64,000 nt of DNA, taken from contig SCQL01000003.1 in NCBI GenBank assembly GCA_004299235.1, positions 18,789 to 82,788 of the forward strand. The letters are read 5' to 3'. Positions 1 to 8,648 of this stretch are shown here, one piece after another (position 1 is the stretch's first letter; each line of letters begins with the position of its first letter). The stretch comes from a bacterium (GTDB lineage: Bacteria; Chloroflexota; Dormibacteria; Dormibacterales; Dormibacteraceae). The position numbers were made by a program, and so were the translations under genes. The notes beneath the pieces are model-generated. The model was not told the DNA's origin. It searched no databases and worked only from the letters and a program-made list of their open reading frames with translations.

Positions 1-1010
1 ACGAACTGCCAATCCGGCAAGGCTTTCGTGACCTGGCTCCATGTTTGGCCGGCATCCGACGATTTGGAAAGGACGGAGCCCTTGATGGCCCACCAGTGAG
101 ACGCATCCTGATGCCCGACCTCGCCCGGCGGGGCCGGCACGTACCTCCACGTGTTGCCGGTATCAAATGACGTGAAGAGGTCGCCCTTGGTCGCTGCGAC
201 CGCGCCCATCTGGGGAAGTAATTGGACCGTGGTCCCGCCACCGCCGGTGTCCCAGGTTCTTCCTGGCGGTGGCGGCAGATCACGTCGCTGCCAGGTATGA
301 CCCGCATCCGCGGACACGTAAACGTGGGGAGGGCCTGGACCCAGGCTGCCCATCCAGGCTTCAGTCGGGCCGCGGAACGCCAGGTAGTAAGCGTCGCCCG
401 GCGGGTCGGGGAGTCGTTGCCAGGCAGCGCCGCCATCGCCGGATGCGTACAACTTGAAAAGCTGACCTGGGGCGTTGGCCTGGGCAAGCGCCCAGCCGTA
501 GCCGGCATCGTCGAACACGACCACAACGCTCTGAGGCGCCGGCAGCACAACAGCCTGCCACTCCTCGCCACCATCATTCGTCGTGTAGACCTGCTCGCCT
601 GTGAACGCCAGGTCCAGCGCCATGTAGCCGTGCTTCCTATCGAGGAACTGGACAGTGATCGGGATGAACCCAGGGCTGCTGCTTTGGCCGGCGAGCTGTA
701 GCTGCCAATGCTTTGCGCCGTCAAGGGTCCTGAAAACGAGAAACCGGCCCACCGAACTTGGCGGAGTGAAAGGGTTCATGACTGCCCATCCCACCGACGG
801 GGTCACGAACTCGTATCTGACCGGGTTGAGGCCGGCCGCCAGGGGATTGGTGTTGGGCACTCCCACCGTCGTCAGGGTGTTGCTCGAGCGAAGGTAAGCG
901 AAGCTGGCCGCACCGATCACGAGGAGCACCAGTGCCCCTACGCCAACCGCGCGGCGGCCGCGTCGAGATAGTCGTTCGGTCGGCGTGGAGTCAAGCGGCA
1001 GCTGGTTCAT
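1..1010 (-). CDS. BNR/sialidase-type beta-propeller membrane protein, partial (3' end outside window)
   Basis: The minus strand is open from the ATG at 1010 to the window edge (about 336 codons), so the C-terminus is missing. A short basic N-terminus (RLSRRGRR) is followed by one membrane segment, about residues 20-37 (GVGALVLLVIGAASFAYL). The exported part carries repeated Asp-box-like blocks (TNDGGEEW, SGDGGAAW, SADAGHTW, SFDTGNTW, SSDAGQTW) with 'GWA/GYMA' strands, the pattern of BNR-repeat and YCF48-like propellers. It is probably an anchored extracytoplasmic protein; substrate or partner cannot be inferred. An in-frame ATG at 1025 is an alternative start, and neither start has a clear ribosome site. 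It is divergent from the GH2 gene, with about 90 bp between them. Confidence 0.72.
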   Translation of the reverse strand, partial: MNQLPLDSTPTERLSRRGRRAVGVGALVLLVIGAASFAYLRSSNTLTTVGVPNTNPLAAGLNPVRYEFVTPSVGWAVMNPFTPPSSVGRFLVFRTLDGAKHWQLQLAGQSSSPGFIPITVQFLDRKHGYMALDLAFTGEQVYTTNDGGEEWQAVVLPAPQSVVVVFDDAGYGWALAQANAPGQLFKLYASGDGGAAWQRLPDPPGDAYYLAFRGPTEAWMGSLGPGPPHVYVSADAGHTWQRRDLPPPPGRTWDTGGGGTTVQLLPQMGAVAATKGDLFTSFDTGNTWRYVPAPPGEVGHQDASHWWAIKGSVLSKSSDAGQTWSQVTKALPDWQF

Positions 1011-1098
1011 TCGCACGTAGTACATCACCGGGAGCGCGTGGTTCCCTGCGGATTCCCTCACCACGGCCCCGATCGGAGATGACCGGTACGATCGATTC

Positions 1099-3282
1099 GT
1101 GCTGGGCTGCGCCTGGACCGCGATGCCCACCCGAGCCGGATGGCTGGTCCTCGGCAGCCTGTTGGTTGCCTCTTCGATCGGCGCCTGCGGTTTTGCCACC
1201 GCGCCCGGCCGGGCCGACCTGCCGGCGACGCTGTCCCTGCGGGACGTATCTGGCGGAGTCGTCGCCTTCCAGTCCGGCTTGCCGGTGCCGACGTTCGACC
1301 CGCAGCCACGCTTTCGCCAGAACCTCGACGGCGCCTGGAAGTTCGAGCCACAGGCGCTTGACTCGGACCTCAGCCTCGACGATCGCGACCGCACGCTCAA
1401 ACCCATCACCCGGGAGCTGGGCATGCGGGCCGGCCTCACTTTCAACGACGCGAGCTGGTCTTCTCTGGCCGTGCCCGGCACCTTCGACCCGCCACCGGTG
1501 CGCAGCGTCACAGGCGGCTATTACCGGCGCGTTTTCCTGGCCGTCGCCGGCTGGGCGGGCTCGTACGCGACGCTGAAGTTTGGAGCTGTCCGCTACGTCG
1601 CAGACGTCTGGTTGAACGGCACGTACCTCGGCTACCACGAAGGTGGCGATACGCCGTTCGCGCTCGATGCCACCAAGGCGCTTTTGCCCGGGACTCTAAA
1701 CACGCTGCTGGTGCGTGTCGACAACCCGGCGTGGGGAACACGCAACGACATCGTCCCCTGGGGCCTTGCCGACTGGTGGAACTATGGCGGCATCGTGGGC
1801 GACGTGTGGCTCGAGGCGACCCCGGCCCTGAGTGCCGTCCGCGCCGATGTCGTGCCGCACCTCGATGGCGCCGATGTCTCGGTCGTCGTGGAGCATCGGG
1901 GGAGTGTCGCCGCGAATGCCGCCATCGACGTGGCGCTCTTTCCCGCCCAGGTCACCGCCTCCAACCTGGCCGATCCCGATCCGTTGAGCCTCATCCCACG
2001 CGACGCGACGCCGCTGCTCGAGCGGCACATCGACATCGGAAACCTGGGCGAGGACGCGGTGGTTCGAATCGAGGCGCCATTCGCGATTCGGGGCCGCGAC
2101 CTGTGGAGTCCCAGCACGCCCTCTCTTTATGTGCTCGGCGTGGCGGTCGATGACGGTGGCACGCCCGTCGACCACCTGTACACGAGCTTTGGCCTTCGCC
2201 AGGTCAAAGTCGATTCGCACGCGCCGCGCGTGCTCCTCAACGGCGACCCGATCGCGTTCAATGGGGTGGCGTTGCACGAGGAACGCGAGCAGCCCGCCCA
2301 TGCCGGCCGGCCCGCGGGCGGCCAGCTCGACGCCGCGGCGGAGATCGAGGCCATGCTCAAGCGCGTGCTGCGGGTCCACGCGGACTTCGCCAGGATCGAC
2401 CACCATCCGCCCAACCAGCTGTTCCCGGTGCTCGCCGATCGCCTCGGCGTCGCGCTCTGGGAGGAGATCCCGCTCTACCACTACACGCCCGAGACCTTCT
2501 CGATCGCGATGGATCGCGGCCTGGCTCAGCAAATGCTCGTGGAGATGGACCTGCGCGACTTCAATCGCCCCTCGGTGCTCTTCCATGGATTCGCCAACGA
2601 GTCGACCGGTGGCGCGGAGCGGAAGGCGGCGCTGGACACGTTGAACGCGCTCGATCGCCGCATCGACGGCACCCGCCTGACCGGCCAGGCGGCCTACGGC
2701 ACGGATCCGGCGGATCCGACCAGCGCGGGTCTCGACGTCGCCGGCTACACCTTCTACTACGGCGTGCTCTACGGCGGCCGCCTGTCAGCGCCTGACATCC
2801 AGACGGCTCTGATGCGGGCGCACAATGCCTATCCGGACAAGCCGCTCATGATCCTGGAATTCGGGCACTGGGCAGACGACCCGGCTGACGAGACGCGACA
2901 GCTGAGGGTCTTCAACGTCACGTACTCGCAGCTGTCGGCGCAATTCGACGTGCATCCGCGCGGATTCATCGCCGCGGCCACCTGGTGGTCGCTTGACGAC
3001 TATTGGACGCAGCGGCCCGGGATCGAAGTCGAAACCTTCGGCCTCTTCCGGCCGGACGGCTCGCTGCGGCCGGCCGGAGCCGCCGCGGCGCGCGCCTACG
3101 CGATCACCGGGCCGCCCGCACCCGTGGTCGGCGGGCAGTCGAGCGGGATCGCCGTCGCCATCCAGCCCAGCGAGCGGCACGGCAGGCTGCTGGGTTATAT
3201 CGCCGCCGGCGTCGCGCTGCCCGCGCTTTTTCTGCTCGCCGTCATCGTCGTGCTCTCGTGGCGGCCGCGCTCGGCATGTTGA
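1099..3282 (+). CDS. Glycoside hydrolase family 2 protein (beta-galactosidase/glucuronidase-like lipoprotein)
   Basis: This 727-residue protein has the GH2 layout: a jelly-roll sugar-binding domain (about 70-240, motif YRRVFLAV...DVWLNGTYLGYHEGG), an Ig-like domain (about 240-370) and a TIM barrel. The likely acid/base is E501 (HGFANES) and the likely nucleophile E587 (MILEFGHW); both assignments rest on the family pattern. The N-terminus (WLVLGSLLVASSIGAC) looks like a lipoprotein signal with C30 as the lipidated Cys. The C-terminus adds a membrane segment (about 695-720), which is odd for GH2 and suggests a surface-anchored enzyme. Start is GTG 1099; ATG 1123 is an equally good start for the signal peptide. 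Its stop overlaps the next gene by 7 bp. The substrate cannot be told from sequence alone. Confidence 0.85.
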   Translation: MLGCAWTAMPTRAGWLVLGSLLVASSIGACGFATAPGRADLPATLSLRDVSGGVVAFQSGLPVPTFDPQPRFRQNLDGAWKFEPQALDSDLSLDDRDRTLKPITRELGMRAGLTFNDASWSSLAVPGTFDPPPVRSVTGGYYRRVFLAVAGWAGSYATLKFGAVRYVADVWLNGTYLGYHEGGDTPFALDATKALLPGTLNTLLVRVDNPAWGTRNDIVPWGLADWWNYGGIVGDVWLEATPALSAVRADVVPHLDGADVSVVVEHRGSVAANAAIDVALFPAQVTASNLADPDPLSLIPRDATPLLERHIDIGNLGEDAVVRIEAPFAIRGRDLWSPSTPSLYVLGVAVDDGGTPVDHLYTSFGLRQVKVDSHAPRVLLNGDPIAFNGVALHEEREQPAHAGRPAGGQLDAAAEIEAMLKRVLRVHADFARIDHHPPNQLFPVLADRLGVALWEEIPLYHYTPETFSIAMDRGLAQQMLVEMDLRDFNRPSVLFHGFANESTGGAERKAALDTLNALDRRIDGTRLTGQAAYGTDPADPTSAGLDVAGYTFYYGVLYGGRLSAPDIQTALMRAHNAYPDKPLMILEFGHWADDPADETRQLRVFNVTYSQLSAQFDVHPRGFIAAATWWSLDDYWTQRPGIEVETFGLFRPDGSLRPAGAAAARAYAITGPPAPVVGGQSSGIAVAIQPSERHGRLLGYIAAGVALPALFLLAVIVVLSWRPRSAC

Positions 3283-3710
3283 CGGGCCGTGTGGCGCGGC
3301 TCTCCTTGCGGGGAGCGATCTCTGCCGGTGGCGTGGCCGGGCTGGTCGCCGGCATGTTCCTGGGCGGCTTACTCGGCGCGCTGATCAGCTGGTTTGCGGG
3401 CGCCGTGGTCGACTGGCAGCGGCAGCTGGGATTCAGCCTTGGGGTCACCCAGCAGCTCCTTCCATTCGGGGACCAGGCCAGCTCGCTGGAGACCGTCGCC
3501 GACCTCTGGTACGTCGCCGTGCCGGCCTCCGCGCTCCTCCTCGGGCTCCTCGGGGCCCTGGTCGGCGCCCTGGCCGGCGGCCTCTGGGCGGCGCTGGTCA
3601 ACCGGGGATTCGTACGCCTGGAGGTGGGCGTCACTCCCACCTCCTCGGCGGCCGTCCACGAGCTCCCCGAGCGCCCGGCGGCTCCGCGACGCAAGGCCGC
3701 CGGGCGCTAG
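3276..3710 (+). CDS. Small membrane protein of unknown function
   Basis: I do not recognise the family. The 144-residue product has a Gly/Ala-rich hydrophobic stretch at about 14-45 (GAISAGGVAGLVAGMF..., glycine-zipper-like) and another at about 78-108 (VPASALLLGLLGALVGALAGG). A polar loop lies between them and the tail is basic and Pro-rich. The ATG at 3276 overlaps the GH2 stop, so it is probably translationally coupled to that enzyme and may help anchor or export it (inference from position only). Confidence 0.6.
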   Translation: MLTGRVARLSLRGAISAGGVAGLVAGMFLGGLLGALISWFAGAVVDWQRQLGFSLGVTQQLLPFGDQASSLETVADLWYVAVPASALLLGLLGALVGALAGGLWAALVNRGFVRLEVGVTPTSSAAVHELPERPAAPRRKAAGR

Positions 3711-3818
3711 GGTCGGCCCGGCAGCAAGCCCCCAGGCGGGCACCCTTGCGGTGATCACGGTCGCTTTGGAGCGGCGCGCGGGCGTGAGTCCTAAACTGCA
3801 GACGCTGGTGGTGAGGAA

Positions 3819-4370
3819 TTGAGCGCGGCCGACCTCGTCTTCGGCGTGTGCCTGCTGCTCGGCGGCGGCCTCCTGCTGCTGACCCTCATCGTCGACGACA
3901 TCTTCGGCGGCCTGCTCGGCGCCATCCACCTGGGCTTTGACGTCGCGGGCGTGTCGCCGACCCCGATGCTGCTCGGCTTCGTCGCCATGTTCGGCGTCGG
4001 CGGCCTTTTCGGCCTGCACAGCATCGACGCCGGTCCTGGCGTCGCGACGCTGACCGGCGTGGTCGCGGGAGCGCTCGGGTCGGGTGTGGTGTTCGCCGCG
4101 TTCAAGGTGCTGCGCCAGTCGGAGTCGACCGAAACCTTCAGCCTGCAGGACATGGTCGGATCGACCGGCCGGGTGTCCGTGGCGATCCCCGCCAACCACT
4201 TTGGCACCGTTCTGATCAGCTTCGCCGGCGCGACGCACAACCTGACCGCCACCGCCGATGCCGAGATCCCGGCCGGCCGGGCGGTCAGGGTCGTTTCCGT
4301 CGCCGGCGGCAATCTCGTGGTTTCTCCCACCCCGGCAGCCAGCAATGAAGGAGCACGGTCGGATGCCTGA
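3819..4370 (+). CDS. NfeD-like membrane protein
   Basis: 183 residues. Three to four membrane segments (about 5-30, 45-65, 70-98) precede a C-terminal beta-rich domain (about 115-175, GSTGRVSVAIPANHFGTVLISF...GRAVRVVSVAGGNLVVSP), the OB-fold typical of short NfeD proteins. NfeD proteins are usually encoded beside SPFH/flotillin genes and work with them in membrane-microdomain organisation; here the flotillin gene follows with an 8-bp overlap. Start is TTG 3819, chosen because GAGG at 3813-3816 is well spaced and no ATG or GTG fits the domain. Confidence 0.78.
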   Translation: MSAADLVFGVCLLLGGGLLLLTLIVDDIFGGLLGAIHLGFDVAGVSPTPMLLGFVAMFGVGGLFGLHSIDAGPGVATLTGVVAGALGSGVVFAAFKVLRQSESTETFSLQDMVGSTGRVSVAIPANHFGTVLISFAGATHNLTATADAEIPAGRAVRVVSVAGGNLVVSPTPAASNEGARSDA

Positions 4371-6189
4371 TTTCTTGACGTCAACACCATTCCTCGCGGT
4401 GACCGGCGTGGTCATCCTCATCCTCCTCATCGCCTTCGTCGCCAGCCGGTATCACGTGGCCGGGGCGAACGAAGCGCTCATCGTCGCCGGCTCGCGCGGC
4501 GCCAAGGTGCGCGACGAGCGCGGCCAGGTCGTGGCCTCCCCTGGCGACAAGGGGGTCAAGGTCGTGGTCGGCGGCGGGACCTTCATCCGCCCGCTGCTCG
4601 ACCGGGTCGGCAAGCTGAAGCTCACCGCCCGCCAGATCAACGTGCAGCTCAGCGACGCGGTGACCAGCCAGGGCATCAAGGTCCAGGTCCAGGGCGTGGC
4701 CACGTTCAAGATCGGGCGCGACGTCGAGTCCCTGCGCAACGCCGCTGAGCGCTTTCTCGACGCCAAGCCGGAGCAGGTCGATTCCATCGTCAAGAACGTG
4801 CTCGAGGGTTCGCTGCGGTCCATCGTCGGCACGCTGACCATCGAAGAGCTGATCCGCGACCGCCAGAAGCTCCTGCAGCAGGTGCAGGACGCCGCCAAGG
4901 GCGACCTTGCCACGAGCGGGCTGCAGATCGACGCCTTCACTATTCAGAGCTTCTCGGACGAGTCGAACTACATCGAGCTGCTGGGCCAGCAGAGCGTCTC
5001 CACCGTCACGCGAGACGCGCGCATGGCCAAGGCCTCCACCGACCAGGAGGCGGCGGTGCGAGAAGCCGAGGCGCAGCAGATCAAGATCAACGCGGGGCGT
5101 GACGTCGCGCTGCGGGAAGCCGAGACCAAGACCCAGGTCGCCGCCGCCCAGGCGCGCGCCGACCAGGCCGGCCCGCTCGCCCAGGCCCAGGCGCAGCAGG
5201 AGGTCGTGCGCAAGCAGACCGAGCTGGCCGAGCTCGAGGCCCAGCGCAAGGAGAAGGAGCTGCTGTCGTCCACCGTCAAGCCGGCGGCGGCGGAGGCGCA
5301 GGCGGTGATCGCGCGAGCCGAAGGCGACAAGCGCGCCAGGATCGCTTCGGCCGAAGCGGACGCCGAGACGACGCGCCTCGAAGGCGGCGCGGAGGCGCAG
5401 ATCGTGCTCACCAAGGGTGAGGCGGAGGCCAAGGCGCTGGCGATGCGTGCCGACGCCTACAAGCAGTTCAACGAGGCGGCCATCATCCAGACGGTGCTGG
5501 CCGCGCTGCCCGACATCGTGCGCGCCGCGGCGGAGCCGATGAGCCACATCGATTCTCTGACCGTGATGAGCGCGGACGGCGCATCGGACATCGTCCGCAA
5601 CGCGACGCGGGCGATGGTCGAATCCACGACCGCCATCAAGGGCCTGACCGGGCTCGACGTGCCGAACCTGATCGGCGGGGCTCTCGGTCGGGGCTTCGGT
5701 GAGAGGCTACGCACCGGAGAGGGCGCCGGCGGCGGCGGCACGGAGAAAGGCACGGATCGCATAAGCGAGATCGCCGGCGAGGGCTTGACGGCGCTGAAGG
5801 CGCAGGCCGCGGAGTCGGCGCTGCACGCCGAGGCGGCCGCCAAGGAAGCCGCGGAGAAGGCGGCGGCGGAGGCCGGGCAGGCAGCCGCCGAGGCAGAGAA
5901 GGTCGCGGCGGGAGCGAGGAAAGCGGTGGCCGCCGCCGAATCCAAGGTGGCCGCCGCGGCGGCCAAGGTCGCGCCCAGCGACGGCAACGTCACGCAGTGG
6001 GCGAAGTGGCTGGCCGACCAGCTGCGCCGGGTGCCGGAGATCCAGGTCTACGACGCCCTTCGCCTCGCCGACCTGGCAGACCGCGGCCCGGCCTCGGCCC
6101 GCGGGGTGTGGGCGACCGCGCAGGCGGTGCTGGGGAAGGACTACGGCGCCGTGACCGTCGGGGACCTGCTCAAGCGTTTCGCCCCATAA
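4363..6189 (+). CDS. Flotillin-like SPFH-domain protein
   Basis: About 608 residues from ATG 4363, preceded by GAAGGAG. An N-terminal membrane anchor (PFLAVTGVVILILLIAFVASRY) leads into an SPFH/band-7 domain (about 30-200). A long Ala/Glu coiled coil with repeated EA motifs (about 215-370) and the conserved flotillin end (FNEAAIIQTVLAALPDIVRAAAEPM) follow. After about residue 470 comes an unusual Ala/Lys/Glu-rich extension (AAAKEAAEKAAAEAGQAAAEAEK...) ending in a small folded-looking tail. Flotillins scaffold membrane microdomains. With the overlapping NfeD gene it forms a standard two-gene unit. Confidence 0.88.
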   Translation: MPDFLTSTPFLAVTGVVILILLIAFVASRYHVAGANEALIVAGSRGAKVRDERGQVVASPGDKGVKVVVGGGTFIRPLLDRVGKLKLTARQINVQLSDAVTSQGIKVQVQGVATFKIGRDVESLRNAAERFLDAKPEQVDSIVKNVLEGSLRSIVGTLTIEELIRDRQKLLQQVQDAAKGDLATSGLQIDAFTIQSFSDESNYIELLGQQSVSTVTRDARMAKASTDQEAAVREAEAQQIKINAGRDVALREAETKTQVAAAQARADQAGPLAQAQAQQEVVRKQTELAELEAQRKEKELLSSTVKPAAAEAQAVIARAEGDKRARIASAEADAETTRLEGGAEAQIVLTKGEAEAKALAMRADAYKQFNEAAIIQTVLAALPDIVRAAAEPMSHIDSLTVMSADGASDIVRNATRAMVESTTAIKGLTGLDVPNLIGGALGRGFGERLRTGEGAGGGGTEKGTDRISEIAGEGLTALKAQAAESALHAEAAAKEAAEKAAAEAGQAAAEAEKVAAGARKAVAAAESKVAAAAAKVAPSDGNVTQWAKWLADQLRRVPEIQVYDALRLADLADRGPASARGVWATAQAVLGKDYGAVTVGDLLKRFAP

Positions 6190-6193
6190 AAGC

Positions 6194-6219
6194 GGGAAGC
6201 CCGCTTGCGCGAGCTTCCC
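6194..6219 (+). terminator. Candidate terminator after the flotillin gene
   Basis: GGGAAGC (6194-6200) pairs with GCTTCCC (6213-6219) around a 12-nt loop, 5 bp after the stop. No long T-tract follows, so intrinsic termination is only suggested. The rest of 6190-6332 shows no gene. Confidence 0.4.
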
Positions 6220-6332
6220 AAGGCTGGGGTGGGGCCGTGGTGTCGAATTTCAGGGGGCCGGCTCACCGGCCGACGATATGGTAGCACGGGGCTTCGCTAT
6301 CCACAAGATATAGACAACTGGGGAAAAATCTG

Positions 6333-7385
6333 GTGAAACTTCCGCTCTCCCTGGACCTGGAACCGATGCTCGCGGCGCCGGCCGACGGCATGCCGGCCGG
6401 CGACCGCTGGGAGTACGAGCCCAAGTGGGACGGCTTCCGGACGCTGGTCTTCCGGGACGGGGACGAGGTCGCGCTGATCAGCCGGGGGGCGCGCCCGATG
6501 ACGCGCTACTTCCCCGAGGTCCTGCCCGCGTTTCGCACGCTGCGCGATGAGCAGGTGGTGCTCGACGGAGAGCTCGTCGTCGTCGGCGACAACGGCCTGG
6601 ATTTCGGCGCCCTCCAGCAGCGCATCCACCCGGCCGACTCGCGCGTCCGCATGCTCAGCGAGGCGACGCCGGCCTGGTACATCGCGTTCGATCTGCTGTG
6701 CGAAGGCGGTGCCGATTTGCGCGGCCAACCGCTCGGCGAGCGGCGCCAGCGCCTCGAGCAGCTGCTGCAAGGCATCAAGCCCCCGATCTTCCTCACGCCA
6801 TACACCCGCGACCGCAGGACGGCCGAGGATTGGTTCGAGCGCTTCGAAGGCGCGGGCCTCGACGGTGTCATCGCCAAGTCGTGGGACGGGGAGTACGTCC
6901 CCGGCAAGCGCATGTGGGTGAAGATCAAGCACCGGCGCACCTGTGATTGCGTCGTCATCGGCTGGCGCAGGTCCAACGACGGCCTGTCGCTCGGCTCGCT
7001 GCTCCTCGGCCTGTACGACCGCAAAGGCACCCTGCATTACGTCGGGCACACGTCATCGTTCAGCGTCGCCGAGCGCAAGGCGTTGATCGCCAAATTGCAA
7101 CCCCTGGCCGTCGACGTGCCCGAGTCGGAGTGGGGGGCGGGCCACGCCGGCCGCATGCCGGGCGGGCCGAGCCGGTGGTCGCGCGGTAAGGACACCGAGT
7201 GGGCCACGGTGCGGCCCGAGCTGGTGTGCGAGGTCGCCTACGACAAGCTCGAGGCGGGCGAGCGCTTTCGTCACGCCACGCGGTTCCTGCGCTGGCGGGC
7301 CGACAAGCCGCCGCGCGAGTGCGGCTTCGACCAGATCGCGTCCGCGGCCGCGTTCGACGTCCGCGGGATCTTCGGGAGTCGGTAA
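6333..7385 (+). CDS. ATP-dependent DNA ligase (LigC/LigD-type ligase domain)
   Basis: 350 residues. The adenylation motif EPKWDGFR places the catalytic lysine at K31. Other ligase motifs follow: LDGELVV (about 75-81), FDLL (about 113-116), GVIAKS (about 176-181) and WVKIKH (about 193-198). An OB-fold domain then carries FLRWRADKPPREC near the C-terminus. The length matches stand-alone bacterial ATP ligases related to mycobacterial LigC, which act in repair or end joining. No Ku or polymerase domain is adjacent. Start is GTG 6333, with only a weak upstream purine run. Confidence 0.85.
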   Translation: MKLPLSLDLEPMLAAPADGMPAGDRWEYEPKWDGFRTLVFRDGDEVALISRGARPMTRYFPEVLPAFRTLRDEQVVLDGELVVVGDNGLDFGALQQRIHPADSRVRMLSEATPAWYIAFDLLCEGGADLRGQPLGERRQRLEQLLQGIKPPIFLTPYTRDRRTAEDWFERFEGAGLDGVIAKSWDGEYVPGKRMWVKIKHRRTCDCVVIGWRRSNDGLSLGSLLLGLYDRKGTLHYVGHTSSFSVAERKALIAKLQPLAVDVPESEWGAGHAGRMPGGPSRWSRGKDTEWATVRPELVCEVAYDKLEAGERFRHATRFLRWRADKPPRECGFDQIASAAAFDVRGIFGSR

Positions 7386-7535
7386 CCCGGCTTCTGATCG
7401 TGGCCCCGGCCGGCGGGTGGGCCTCGGTGCCCCGGGAGGCTGAGCGCTTGGTTACCGAGATGCAGTCGCAGGTGCCAGGGGCGCCGGCTGAATACGAAGT
7501 TGCGACTTTGTCGCGATAGCGATTAGGCTTTGAGC

Positions 7536-8612
7536 ATGGCTTCGCCCTGGACTCTGCTCGGGCGGTCTTTCGACCGGGGCGAGCGAACGCGGCTGGGGGC
7601 TTTCTTCGGCGGCGTCGGCGCTCTGCACGTCGCCGGTTGGGGCCTGCTTCTGGTGTATGGCGCCCAGCATCCATCCCTTCTGGCGTTGGGCGGCCTGGCC
7701 TACACGTTCGGCCTCCGCCACGCGTTCGACGCCGATCACATCTCGGCCATCGACAACACCACGCGCAAGCTCCTGCAGAGCGGACGTAAGCCGGTGGGCG
7801 TGGGCTTTTTCTTCTCGCTGGGCCACTCGACGGTCGTGTTCCTGATCGCGGTCGCATTGGGGCTCGCGGCCAAGTCGATCGTGCAGGGCGTGGTCGGCGA
7901 CAACGGACAGCTGAGGAGCATCGGCGGAGCGGTCGGCACGCTGGTGTCCGGCGGCTTCCTGGTGCTGATCGGGATCTTGAACCTGGTGATCCTGCTCGAC
8001 ATCATCCGCGTCTACCGCAACATGCACCGCGGCGAGTACGACCGCGAGAGCCTGGAAAACGAGCTGGTGGCGGGCGGGATCATGACCCGGATCTTCGGCC
8101 GGATCTTCCGCCTCATCGACCACAGCTGGCAGATGTACCCGATCGGCTTTCTGTTTGGGCTCGGCTTCGACACCGCCTCGGAGGTGGCTCTGCTGGCGAT
8201 CTCGGCCGGGGCCGCGGCCCAGGGCATTCCGTTCACGGTCGTGATCGCGCTGCCGCTGATATTCGCCGCGGGCATGTCGCTGATGGACACGACCGATGGC
8301 GCGTTCATGTCGAAGGCATACTCGTGGGCTTTCGCCAGCCCGATCCGCAAGGTCTTCTACAACCTGACCGTGACGTCGCTGTCGGTGTTCGTCGCGCTCT
8401 TCGTCGGCGTCGTGGAGCTGGTGCAGATCCTGATCCAGATCCTGAAGCTGCACGGCGGCCTCTTCGACGCCATCGCGAATTTCGACTTCATCGGCAAGGC
8501 CGGCTACGTGATCGTGGCCGCGTTCGTGATCGCCTGGGCCGGAGCGCTCGCGATCTACAAGGTGCGAGGTATCGACGAGCGCTGGGCGGCCCTGATCGAC
8601 GACGTCGCGTGA
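7536..8612 (+). CDS. NiCoT-family nickel/cobalt permease (HoxN/NixA type)
   Basis: About 358 residues with about eight hydrophobic segments. The family signature RHAFDADHISAIDNTTR (HX4DH) is at about 60-76, followed by GFFFSLGHSTVV and LFGLGFDTASEVA. The family imports Ni2+ or Co2+ across the cytoplasmic membrane. Cobalt fits the B12-dependent ribonucleotide reductase at 10576-13389 and the chelatase genes at 35518-38649, but that link is inference. ATG 7536 is chosen, with AGG about 9 nt upstream; a TTG lies two codons earlier. Confidence 0.9.
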   Translation: MASPWTLLGRSFDRGERTRLGAFFGGVGALHVAGWGLLLVYGAQHPSLLALGGLAYTFGLRHAFDADHISAIDNTTRKLLQSGRKPVGVGFFFSLGHSTVVFLIAVALGLAAKSIVQGVVGDNGQLRSIGGAVGTLVSGGFLVLIGILNLVILLDIIRVYRNMHRGEYDRESLENELVAGGIMTRIFGRIFRLIDHSWQMYPIGFLFGLGFDTASEVALLAISAGAAAQGIPFTVVIALPLIFAAGMSLMDTTDGAFMSKAYSWAFASPIRKVFYNLTVTSLSVFVALFVGVVELVQILIQILKLHGGLFDAIANFDFIGKAGYVIVAAFVIAWAGALAIYKVRGIDERWAALIDDVA

Positions 8613-8648
8613 GCGGCGCCGAGTAGCCGCAGGTCGCAGGCGGCCGGT

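Noticed and set aside
7386..7535. Short rightward frame RLLIVAPAGGWASVPREAERLV... after the ligase
   Set aside because: No start codon with a ribosome site and no family match; treated as a 150-bp gap.
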